From Pseudomaricurvus sp033283335 (GTDB lineage Bacteria; Pseudomonadota; Gammaproteobacteria; Pseudomonadales; Cellvibrionaceae): DNA of 64,000 nucleotides. The stretch is taken from contig JAWMQP010000003.1 in the NCBI GenBank assembly GCA_033283335.1, forward strand, positions 517,116 through 581,115, written 5' to 3'. This document shows, in pieces, positions 25,545 to 33,119 of this stretch. Numbering within the stretch: position 1 is the first letter of the stretch; every line of letters starts with the position of its first letter. The translations under genes were made by a program, and so were the position numbers. Below the pieces are notes generated by a model. That model was not told the DNA's origin and searched no databases. It saw nothing but the letters and a program-made list of their open reading frames with translations.

Positions 25545-28109
25545 TTATTCCAGCTGAGCACGGGTTAAGGTTGCCCCGAGGTAGCGTGAAGGATCCTTCA
25601 CCAGGGTGTCGAAAATACGATCGGCCACGAGGTGGTGCCCCAGAGCATTGGGGTGAAAGTCCCATTCGGTCAGTTGGACCTCTGACATCGGGTAGTCCGC
25701 ATAGACATCCAGCAGATTAATAATGTCAAAGCCCGCCGTCGCGGCTTCGGCTTCGGTTTTGGCTACGGTTTTCACCCAGTGTCCCGGATTTACCTGGGGC
25801 AGGAATATCCACACGGGCTGCACCCCCCGTTCCCGGCAGCGACTGGCAATTTCCTGGTAAAGCCAGGTCAGCAATTCATCTTTATGGGGTTGTAAACGCT
25901 GCAGGATTTCCGTTTTTGGCATGTCGGCATTGATACCGGCACGGTTTGCCAATGCCGTGAGAAATGGGTAAGGATTGTCAACTTTCTTGCTGATAACTTC
26001 CTGTAGATACAGAGCGGCACGATGATATTCCCGGCCGGTGGCAATGTAGAAGATGGCATCAGGTTCAAACGCAAAAGCATTTTCCAGTACCATGCGTTGC
26101 TGCAGGGGATAGTAACCAGCTACCGCAAAGTTGAGAATTTCAACCGCTGGTAGACCTTCTCTACGGGCATGTTCATTGAGTGCATTCTCAAGAATTGCAT
26201 CAAAGGTTTCAGAATCTTCCACTCCCCAGCCCATAACGCTGGATGCTCCCAGGAGGGCAATACGGTATACCCCTGGTGGGTGTTCACGGGTATATTCACG
26301 GTCACGCATTCCCCACTGGTTGGTGGATATCGCACCGTGTTCTGTGATGGATTTTGAAGAAGAACGCAATCGGTGCTGGAGAAAGTCATCGGTGAACTCC
26401 TTCAGGCCAGAGCCTGTCACACTCAGCCAGTTAGAAGGTTTTTTGGCATAGACTTCCCACAATTGCGAATTAAATCGGTCTACACGAACCAAATCCTCGT
26501 AGTAGCCTTTTTCCAGCTTAGCTGTGTCGGTGCGACTGAGCTTTTCGGATCGGAGGGAAAGCATAAAGTTCGCGGTTTGTGCATCAAAGTTGGTATAGAT
26601 CTGGGGTAGGCCGAGACTGGCAAGCAGCGCAACTAGTAGGCAATTGCTCAGCAGGCGGGGAGCCGCGAAAGGGCCTTGTCCTGCTTTTCCGGTAACCTGT
26701 TCCTGGCGCGTGTTAGTCATGCTGGTGTTGATTGCGGAAATCAACAGAACGCCAATGGCCAGACCAGTCAATATTGCCGCAACCAGGCTGATACTCCATG
26801 GGGTACGACCCAGTGCCGACCACATGGCCAGCCACTCTTCCATGGATTCACAGGTCCAAAGTGACCAGAGGGAGCAAATGGCCGAAAATACCAAGACAAT
26901 TTTTACGCTCTTTATCAGGGATTGACGCGATAGCCAATGCACCTTGCTTAAGGTTCTTTGACGGCCTGAGCGAATTTCCCAGACGGAGTTGATGACAACC
27001 AGAACAGCCAGAATTCCCCAGAATGCACCATCCTGCCATTCAATGGGGAAGGTGCCGCGCAGCCAGTACCACTGATAGCTGTGCAGGAGCCATGTGAGCA
27101 TAAAGACTAACAAGGTCGAGACCACGATTGCCTTGATTTCCCCGTGGCGTTTCAGCTTGAAGTAAATGGGGTAGTAGAAGACCTTCATCATGAAGTCTTT
27201 CCAGTAAATATTGATGCGCCGCCAAAAATCCGTAAAGCTGGACGAAAGGTAGTACAGCTTATGGGTCTCCGGCAGGGCAAAACCAAACAAGTGCAGAATG
27301 CCGATAACGAGGTGAAACAGTCCGGATACCCGGAGATAAAGCAGGAAGTTCGCGATGAGAAACTGCATCAGGTCACCGGCGTGAACCACTTCGGATGGTG
27401 CTACTGTCAGGTAGTAATAGACATAGCGGTACAACAACAGATGTACCAGCCCACGAGTAATCCAAACCACTCCTGTTTGGTAGATAACGTGCCGCTCTTC
27501 GGAATAGTACAAGCGCCTGAAATTATTGGAATCTATTACGGGGAATAAAGGAAAACACACATTTGGGAGCATAAAAAAATAGGCCATTCGGTGCGTCATT
27601 CCCTCGGGCACCCGGTCGTGCTTCAGGTCATATAGGTAAACGATCAGGCGATACATAAACATGGAGCCAAGTACCGGCCAGATCGCGGAATTTAAATTGC
27701 CACCGATTTCACCGGCTCGGGCCAGGGCCAAGCCGATCCCAGCCATACAAATTAACAAAACCCGGTAGGAAAATTGAATGGGAAGATGACAGATCAGTAA
27801 CAGCAACAGCCCAATGGCGATCAGGGAGAGGGCGTTGTACCAACCCAGAACCAGTGGCAGTGATGCGAGCGACAGAATCAGAAACCAGTGTATACGCCAT
27901 CGATAGGGCAAAAAGTAATGGACGCAAAAACCGCCAATCGCGAGCAGGAAAACGGTGAGGAAGGCCTGGCTTTCAATCTGAAATTGTCTTACGGCCAGCA
28001 GTAAGAGCACCAGCTGACCGAGGATGATGAAAAACTTTGCGATATTTACCGTATCGGCCTTGTCGCTGCTCGTGTTCCCGAAATACCTGGAAAGTATACT
28101 GATTTGCAT
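25545..28109 (-). CDS. MBOAT acyltransferase fused to a C-terminal SGNH hydrolase-like domain
   Basis: 854 residues. The first half (about 1-510) is a polytopic MBOAT protein with many membrane segments, the FWRRINIYW motif (295-303) and a candidate catalytic His343 in LLHSYQW. The last part (about 610-835) is an SGNH domain with GASSVMGWG (Ser623 in block I), NFAVAGYYP (block II) and DFH (Asp817, His819) of block V, and it should face the periplasm. MBOAT proteins such as DltB or AlgI pass acyl groups across the membrane, and DltD and AlgX/AlgJ are their SGNH-type partners. Here both are one chain. It is the second gene of the cluster, after a carrier protein and before a proline-type adenylation enzyme. 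Confidence 0.88.
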   Translation of the reverse strand: MQISILSRYFGNTSSDKADTVNIAKFFIILGQLVLLLLAVRQFQIESQAFLTVFLLAIGGFCVHYFLPYRWRIHWFLILSLASLPLVLGWYNALSLIAIGLLLLLICHLPIQFSYRVLLICMAGIGLALARAGEIGGNLNSAIWPVLGSMFMYRLIVYLYDLKHDRVPEGMTHRMAYFFMLPNVCFPLFPVIDSNNFRRLYYSEERHVIYQTGVVWITRGLVHLLLYRYVYYYLTVAPSEVVHAGDLMQFLIANFLLYLRVSGLFHLVIGILHLFGFALPETHKLYYLSSSFTDFWRRINIYWKDFMMKVFYYPIYFKLKRHGEIKAIVVSTLLVFMLTWLLHSYQWYWLRGTFPIEWQDGAFWGILAVLVVINSVWEIRSGRQRTLSKVHWLSRQSLIKSVKIVLVFSAICSLWSLWTCESMEEWLAMWSALGRTPWSISLVAAILTGLAIGVLLISAINTSMTNTRQEQVTGKAGQGPFAAPRLLSNCLLVALLASLGLPQIYTNFDAQTANFMLSLRSEKLSRTDTAKLEKGYYEDLVRVDRFNSQLWEVYAKKPSNWLSVTGSGLKEFTDDFLQHRLRSSSKSITEHGAISTNQWGMRDREYTREHPPGVYRIALLGASSVMGWGVEDSETFDAILENALNEHARREGLPAVEILNFAVAGYYPLQQRMVLENAFAFEPDAIFYIATGREYHRAALYLQEVISKKVDNPYPFLTALANRAGINADMPKTEILQRLQPHKDELLTWLYQEIASRCRERGVQPVWIFLPQVNPGHWVKTVAKTEAEAATAGFDIINLLDVYADYPMSEVQLTEWDFHPNALGHHLVADRIFDTLVKDPSRYLGATLTRAQLE

Positions 28110-28171
28110 AATTTCCGAACCTTGGGTTGTGACTGCTGCATATTTATAATTTTTGGTAGTATTCGTTTCTT

Positions 28172-28420
28172 TCAGGATGATGATTTGGACTGAATCAACT
28201 GCTCAATGGCGTTGATGGTGCCGATGTATTCCGGATCCGTTTCGTGCGGGGCTATGGCAACACCAAATTCGCCCTCAAGAAACGACACGAGTTGCATGGT
28301 CGCGAGAGAATCCAATATGCCGGAGGCGATCAATGGGGTTTCGTCTTCAAGGTTCTCGGCATCTTCGCCAGGTAAAAACTCACGTAAGATATAGTTTTTT
28401 ACGGTTGACTTAATATCCAT
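28172..28420 (-). CDS. Type II peptidyl/acyl carrier protein
   Basis: 82 residues, a four-helix carrier protein of the usual size. The phosphopantetheine site is Ser38 in GILDSLATMQLV, and the following FLEGEFGV fits helix III recognition of type II PCPs such as PltL/CloN5 as well as DltC. A phosphopantetheinyl transferase is not in the window. It is the first gene of the minus-strand cluster, divergent from a cardiolipin synthase gene, with 62 bases to the MBOAT gene. It should carry the aminoacyl group loaded by the adenylation enzyme, be the substrate of the dehydrogenase and donate to the MBOAT protein. Its acyl load is inferred. Confidence 0.9.
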   Translation of the reverse strand: MDIKSTVKNYILREFLPGEDAENLEDETPLIASGILDSLATMQLVSFLEGEFGVAIAPHETDPEYIGTINAIEQLIQSKSSS

Positions 28421-28681
28421 GATGCGAGGTTGCCCTAAATGTCGTGTGAAGTACTCAGTTATTGTTTTTTCTTTTATTCTCCAACAATAGCCGTATGCAG
28501 GGTATGACTAAAGGTAAGCAAACTATAGACAAGCTATCTTTATTTTCCAGTGTTCGGTATGACAAGTATGACGGGGTAATCAATTCTGGAGGCGATTAGG
28601 CCTCGTGTTTTAAATGTTGTTAAAGCTGACAGAGTCGGTAAAACTGTAGCCGGACTTGAGCGCGGCCAAGAGGAGGGCCAT

Positions 28682-30112
28682 ATGGCGGAAATAAGTTGGA
28701 CCTACCTGGGGATAGCGGCAGCTATTGTTACCATTCTGGGTATCGTATCCGCGATTTCATCGATAATGTCCACCAGAAGTTCACAGGGCGCAATAGCCTG
28801 GGCGCTGGCACTGATAACATGGCCGTTTCTGATGGTGCCTCTGTACTGGGTGTTTGGACAAAACCGGTTCCGAGGGCAAGTCCGCTACCGTAGTGGTCGC
28901 GATAAGCAGTTTGATCAATTTGTCATCCAGCTGTTACAAACGATTGCGCCATATATTGCCCGCAAAAAACACCCTTCGGTTCCGCTTTTGCAGAATCTGA
29001 CACCCTATCCCATCGTCAGTGGTAACGACACACAACTCCTGATCAACGGCCCTGCCATCTTTGACGCTATTCTTGAGTCAATCGCCGGGGCGCAGAAAAC
29101 CATTGTGCTCGAGTTTTATATTGTTCGCGATGACAACCTGGGACGAAAACTGGCTTCATATTTGATTGCGGCAGTTAAGCGTGGTTGTAAGGTTATGCTT
29201 TTGTATGATGAAGTGGGATCCAGCAAGCTGTCTCATACTTACCTGAAGAATCTCCGCAAAGGAGGTGTGCAAGTCACTTCGATGAATACGACGAAGGGGT
29301 TTGCCAACAGGCTACAGTTAAATTTTCGAAATCACCGAAAAATTGTTGTGATTGACGGCCACCAGGCTTTCATTGGCGGTGCCAATGTTGGTGATAACTA
29401 CCTTCATCAAGATAAGCGCTTGACGCCGTGGCGCGATACTCACATCAAAATAACTGGACCCGCAGCTCTCAGTGCCCAGTTTGCCTTTGTCGAAGATTGG
29501 CATTGGGCCACAGATCAAATACCGGATCTGGTTTGGGATATTGAGCCCTTTACCGGTAGAGGGGGAAAGGATGCCTATGTGTTACCCAGTGGGCCAGATG
29601 ATGCCTATGAAACCTGTGGCCTGTTCTTTATGCAAATTATCAATCTCGCTTGCGATCGGTTATGGATTGCGAGTCCGTATTTCGTGCCGGACGAAAGCAT
29701 TGTTAAAGCCCTGCAGTTGGCGGCGATGCGGGGGGTTGACATACGCATCATTATTCCTGGATTGGCGGATAAATGGGTGGTCAAACAAGCCGCTTTCTCG
29801 TTCATTCCTGAGTTGGCAAAGGTAGGTGTTCGGTTTTATGAGTTCTATCCCGGTTTTCTGCACCAGAAAGTGATGCTGGTTGATGACGAATTGTCAGTGA
29901 TTGGTACGGCCAATTTTGACAATCGCTCCTTCAGGTTGAACTTTGAAATCTCCGCAGTGATTTTTGATCAGGAATTTGCAACAGAAGTCAGTGCCATGTT
30001 GGCACAGGACATGGAAACATCCCACTTTGTTGACCCGCAAGAATTGGCCTCAAGATCTTTTTTATTTCAAGTGTCGGTACGCATTGCACGTTTGTTCTCA
30101 CCAGTTCTCTAA
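28682..30112 (+). CDS. cls: Cardiolipin synthase, ClsA type
   Basis: 476 residues, the normal ClsA length. Two N-terminal membrane helices (about 7-27 and 38-60, the PLDc_N part) precede two HKD domains: H218/K220/D225 (HRKIVVID, then GGANVGDNY) and H394/K396/D401 (HQKVMLVD, then GTANFDNRSF). It joins two phosphatidylglycerol molecules to cardiolipin and glycerol at the inner membrane. It is divergent from the carrier-protein cluster, with 261 bases between the two starts. An intrinsic terminator follows at 30153-30187. It is the third PLD-superfamily protein in the window and the only one with the membrane anchor. Confidence 0.93.
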   Translation: MAEISWTYLGIAAAIVTILGIVSAISSIMSTRSSQGAIAWALALITWPFLMVPLYWVFGQNRFRGQVRYRSGRDKQFDQFVIQLLQTIAPYIARKKHPSVPLLQNLTPYPIVSGNDTQLLINGPAIFDAILESIAGAQKTIVLEFYIVRDDNLGRKLASYLIAAVKRGCKVMLLYDEVGSSKLSHTYLKNLRKGGVQVTSMNTTKGFANRLQLNFRNHRKIVVIDGHQAFIGGANVGDNYLHQDKRLTPWRDTHIKITGPAALSAQFAFVEDWHWATDQIPDLVWDIEPFTGRGGKDAYVLPSGPDDAYETCGLFFMQIINLACDRLWIASPYFVPDESIVKALQLAAMRGVDIRIIIPGLADKWVVKQAAFSFIPELAKVGVRFYEFYPGFLHQKVMLVDDELSVIGTANFDNRSFRLNFEISAVIFDQEFATEVSAMLAQDMETSHFVDPQELASRSFLFQVSVRIARLFSPVL

Positions 30113-30152
30113 TCTCATGCGTGATTTTGAGACCGAAAAGACGCTGAGATAG

Positions 30153-30187
30153 CAGACAGGCTAGCGTCGGATAGCCTGTCTGTTTTT
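30153..30187 (+). terminator. Intrinsic terminator after cls
   Basis: Arms CAGACAGGCTA (30153-30163) and TAGCCTGTCTG (30172-30182), 8-nt loop, then TTTTT. Forty bases after the cls stop codon. Confidence 0.88.
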
Positions 30188-30214
30188 CCGCTGGAGGTGA
30201 GGGTGTGGCGATGG

Positions 30215-30385
30215 TCAGTCAATAATATCGACGACGGCGCCGACACTGGCACCAATGGTAGCGCCTTTGCTGGTATCTCCGGCCAGTGCACCAATGCCGG
30301 CTCCCACTGCAGCGCCTTTGGTGGTCGCGCAACCGGCCAGGCCAATCAACAGCAGACCTATGACTAAGGTAGTTAGAGATTTCAT
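30215..30385 (-). CDS. Small glycine-zipper lipoprotein
   Basis: 56 residues from the ATG preceded by GGGGGAAAT; a 15-residue longer frame lacks such a site. A signal with lipobox LAGC (Cys19) is followed by a glycine zipper (AAVGAGIGALAGDTSKGATIGASVGAVV), as in YMGG/Osm-type outer-membrane lipoproteins. These small proteins insert in or associate with the outer membrane, and many are stress-induced. It is 17 bases downstream of the next secreted protein gene and probably in one operon with it. Confidence 0.82.
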   Translation of the reverse strand: MKSLTTLVIGLLLIGLAGCATTKGAAVGAGIGALAGDTSKGATIGASVGAVVDIID

Positions 30386-30402
30386 GATAAATTTCCCCCG
30401 GA

Positions 30403-30771
30403 TCACTTGTTGATTACCATATGCATCCAAATCACACCGATTACCGGCACTCCCTCACGAGAAGGATTGGCGTCATACCAGGCGTCAATTTTGTCGACAG
30501 CTGTGTTGATGGTGTCGGCATCAAGTGCTGAATCCATGCGGTGCATGGCGCCTTCGGGATTGGTCATATTGTGTTTGGCGTCTAACGCTTGACTGACGGC
30601 GACGGTATTGGCAATACCAATCAGGTAGGCTTTTTTCTCACCGTCGGTTGAGCTTTTCCAAAGGTGGCCATCGACGACCCGTATTTCCGCGACGGCGATG
30701 AGAGGGGTGAGAAGCCCCCCAAGTGACAGAGTGATGGTTAACAGCGCCGTGATTGCCTTCAACTGTTTCAT
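30403..30771 (-). CDS. Small secreted protein, possibly Rap1a/Tai-like
   Basis: 122 residues from an ATG with GAGGGT in front; a 51-residue upstream extension in the same frame has no signal peptide ahead of the hydrophobic core and is not chosen. The signal peptide covers about 1-29. The mature part is helical (KKAYLIGIANTVAVSQALD, then TINTAVDKIDAWYDANP) and ends in VIWMHMVINK. The pattern is somewhat like Rap1a/Tai-type immunity proteins, but key cysteines of that family are absent, so the assignment is weak. It sits upstream of the glycine-zipper lipoprotein gene. No known role. Confidence 0.65.
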   Translation of the reverse strand: MKQLKAITALLTITLSLGGLLTPLIAVAEIRVVDGHLWKSSTDGEKKAYLIGIANTVAVSQALDAKHNMTNPEGAMHRMDSALDADTINTAVDKIDAWYDANPSREGVPVIGVIWMHMVINK

Positions 30772-30975
30772 GAGCTTGACCCTCGTTCTTGTTATTGGCT
30801 TGTTAGCATGTGCTGTTGCGTTCAGGATTGACTCTTCCATTCGGGTAATAACATCGAAGAGATCCTTGCTTCGAGGATTGCTGACTGAGAAGTATAGGTA
30901 GGTTTGCAAATACTTACCAAGCAAGCCCGCTTCACAGGGAGTCGTGTTTTGTTACCGGTGGAGACTGGCCACTCT

Positions 30976-31015
30976 TTTAGCAGGTAGGCCTATTGTTTAG
31001 CAGGTAGGCCTATTG
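30976..31015. repeat. Perfect 20-bp tandem duplication
   Basis: Two head-to-tail copies of tttagcaggtaggcctattg (30976-30995 and 30996-31015) in the intergenic region between the small secreted protein and the Fur-regulated operon, about 150 bases upstream of the Fur box. Each copy contains the palindrome AGGCCT. It could be a recent slippage event or two binding sites. Confidence 0.85.
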
Positions 31016-31167
31016 CCACAGTGGCGACTTATTATTCCAACAAAAGCTCGAAGAAAGGTTCAAGCTGGCCAGAGCTGCCAGTGTCAATGTCGGATAATTC
31101 ATTATTCTTCTGAGCTTGCGGTTGGCATTAGGATTTCTTTACTGCGTGACTGTCTTTACCCTTTTGC

Positions 31168-31182
31168 TGATAATAAGTATCA
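31168..31182 (+). promoter_or_regulatory. Fur box before the iron transport operon
   Basis: TGATAATAAGTATCA matches the 7-1-7 Fur consensus (TGATAATnATTATCA) at all but one defined position. It overlaps a GATAAT that could be a -10 element and lies 36 bases before the ATG of the first gene. Iron-loaded Fur binding here would repress the operon. Confidence 0.85.
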
Positions 31183-31217
31183 TTTGCGCAACTAAAACAT
31201 AGAATACGGGAATTCTT

Positions 31218-32030
31218 ATGCAATCTTTGGTTCGCAAGCATCATCGTTTGGGTCTGGCTATATCCTTGGTTGCGCTGTTGTCGGCCGGTCAGGCCTGGGC
31301 CAATGGCGAGATTGGTGACCATGTTAACGACCTGCAAGGGCATATGGGGCAGTACACGGAAGAGGTGGATTGGCTACTGGCCAAATTTGACGGCGTGGTC
31401 GATGCCTATGAGGCCAAGGGGCAGAAAGGTACCGATTCGAACGCGTTGATTGACTATTGGGAGGAGGTTGATTTTCACTCCGCCATTGAAACCAACTATG
31501 TACCCGTTTATGCCTCCATCTGGCAGGGAATTTACGGCGTCAAGCTGGCCATTGATGGTGGCGCGCCAGTAGCTCAGGTACGCTCAGAACAAGCCAAGCT
31601 GGACCAGGCATTGTGGCAAGCGCTGGGGGCGGTTAAACTCGCGGCCCAATATCAGCAGAAGGGCTTACTGGCCAAGGTTCATACCACTGAATCTGAACCC
31701 ACCACTGCCCCGGAGACTCTGGAAGACATTAAACACCGCCTGGACCGAGTGGTTGCCAAGTACGCCGAACAGCTGCCCGATGCGGCCACAGCCATTGTGC
31801 ATGACACCTATTTACACCGTTTTGAGGGCGTGGAAGGGGCCTTGATTGAGCAAGACGCCCTTTTAGTGGAAGATCTTGAGAAAGACTTTAACGTCACCCT
31901 GCCGCAGGCGTTGGACGGTAACAAGACCGTCGACGATGTACGCCTGGTTGTACAGGCCATGCAGGCCAAGCTGGATCGTGCCAAGTCTCTGCTGCTGGAA
32001 GCTGAAAAAGACCGTAAGGACGTCTTCTAG
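31218..32030 (+). CDS. Secreted protein of unknown function, first gene of the Fur-controlled iron operon
   Basis: 270 residues with a signal peptide (about 1-28, cleavage after WANG region). The mature protein is almost all helix and acidic, with repeats of the pattern GHMGQYTEEVDWLLAKF and a later HRLDRVVAKYAEQLPDAA, plus a C-terminal helix rich in Glu/Lys. Acidic E/D clusters (YWEEVDFHSAIE) could bind metal. I do not recognise a family; it is not an imelysin or EfeO by motif. It lies 39 bases before the iron-binding protein gene and directly behind a Fur box, so a role in iron acquisition is likely. Confidence 0.75.
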   Translation: MQSLVRKHHRLGLAISLVALLSAGQAWANGEIGDHVNDLQGHMGQYTEEVDWLLAKFDGVVDAYEAKGQKGTDSNALIDYWEEVDFHSAIETNYVPVYASIWQGIYGVKLAIDGGAPVAQVRSEQAKLDQALWQALGAVKLAAQYQQKGLLAKVHTTESEPTTAPETLEDIKHRLDRVVAKYAEQLPDAATAIVHDTYLHRFEGVEGALIEQDALLVEDLEKDFNVTLPQALDGNKTVDDVRLVVQAMQAKLDRAKSLLLEAEKDRKDVF

Positions 32031-32069
32031 TAGATAGTAGACGCACACAGGACTCAAAGGATTTTATTT

Positions 32070-33119
32070 GTGCAGCGCAGAACCTTTCTACAGGCGTTAG
32101 CCGCGGCAGGGACCGTGGCAACAATGCCCTGGACCCTAAGCCGCAGCCTGGCAGACAGCTCAGGGATTTCACCCGGGGCTGTGTCTGTTGAGCAGCTCCC
32201 ACCTCTGGAAGGTGACCTCACTCTGTATCTGGGGCGAGGGGAGGGGGGGCTCTATGAAAATGTGCTTGAGGCCATTCGCAAGCGCAACCCCAAACTGAAC
32301 TTGAAGGTCCGTCGTGGCGCCACGGCGGCCCTGGCCAATACCATTGTGGCAGAGGGCAAGGCGGGCGTGCGTCGCGCTGATATCTTCTGGGCCGTGGACT
32401 CCGGTGCAGTGGGGTTAGTCACAGGAGCGGGGCTGGCTCGGCCATTGCCCCAGGACTTGGTCCATCAGCTCAAGCCTGGTTTTCAGTACGACAAGTGGTC
32501 GCCAGTAACCGGTCGCATCCGCACCTTGCCATTCAATACCGAACGACTGAGTGCTGATCAAATTCCAGACAGCGTGATGGCGTTGGCCGACAGCGAGCTG
32601 TCGATTGGCTGGGCGCCGGCCTACGCGTCATTCCAGTCTTTTGTGACGGCCATGCGCCTGCTGGAAGGTGAAAAAGCCACGGCCGACTGGCTGCGAGCCA
32701 TCAGCAAGCGCGCCAAGAGTTATGCCGGTGAGCTGGGTGTGGTAATGGCGGTGGAACGGGGTGAGGTGGATCTGGGCTTCGCCAATCACTATTACACCCT
32801 GCGTCTGAAATCCGGTAAGCCGGATGCCAAGGTCGATCTGGCGTTTACTCAAGGGGATGCCGGTTGTCTGGTGAACGCCTCGGGTATTATGGCCCTGAGC
32901 GAAGGCGATTTACCGATAAATTTCATTCGTTATCTGTTGACCAGCGAAGTGCAGTCTTACCTGGCTCGGGAAGCCTATGAGATTCCACTGGTGGCAGGAG
33001 TTATGCCGCCGGAAGGTCTGCCTGCACTTTCCAGTATTTCACCGCCGAAGGTGGACCTGACCCAGCTGGCCGATTTGCGCCCAACCTTGAATTTGATGCG
33101 AAAAGTCGGGGTATTATGA
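32070..33119 (+). CDS. Iron(III) ABC transporter substrate-binding protein (FbpA-like)
   Basis: 349 residues from a GTG start. The N-terminus is a twin-arginine-type signal (QRRTFLQALAAAG), which suggests export by Tat. The mature protein has the class II binding-protein fold: an N-terminal LTLYLGRGEGG strand, DIFWAVDSGAVG and, most telling, adjacent tyrosines Tyr241-Tyr242 in FANHYYTLRL. That is the pair that binds ferric iron in FbpA/FutA proteins. It binds Fe3+ in the periplasm and delivers it to the permease encoded next (ATGA overlap). Control by the Fur box at 31168-31182. Confidence 0.9.
   Translation: MQRRTFLQALAAAGTVATMPWTLSRSLADSSGISPGAVSVEQLPPLEGDLTLYLGRGEGGLYENVLEAIRKRNPKLNLKVRRGATAALANTIVAEGKAGVRRADIFWAVDSGAVGLVTGAGLARPLPQDLVHQLKPGFQYDKWSPVTGRIRTLPFNTERLSADQIPDSVMALADSELSIGWAPAYASFQSFVTAMRLLEGEKATADWLRAISKRAKSYAGELGVVMAVERGEVDLGFANHYYTLRLKSGKPDAKVDLAFTQGDAGCLVNASGIMALSEGDLPINFIRYLLTSEVQSYLAREAYEIPLVAGVMPPEGLPALSSISPPKVDLTQLADLRPTLNLMRKVGVL

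Noticed and set aside
22813..28420. Plain D-alanylation (dltABCD) locus
   Set aside because: The ligase pocket does not fit D-alanine enzymes and a flavin dehydrogenase is built in, which Dlt loci lack.
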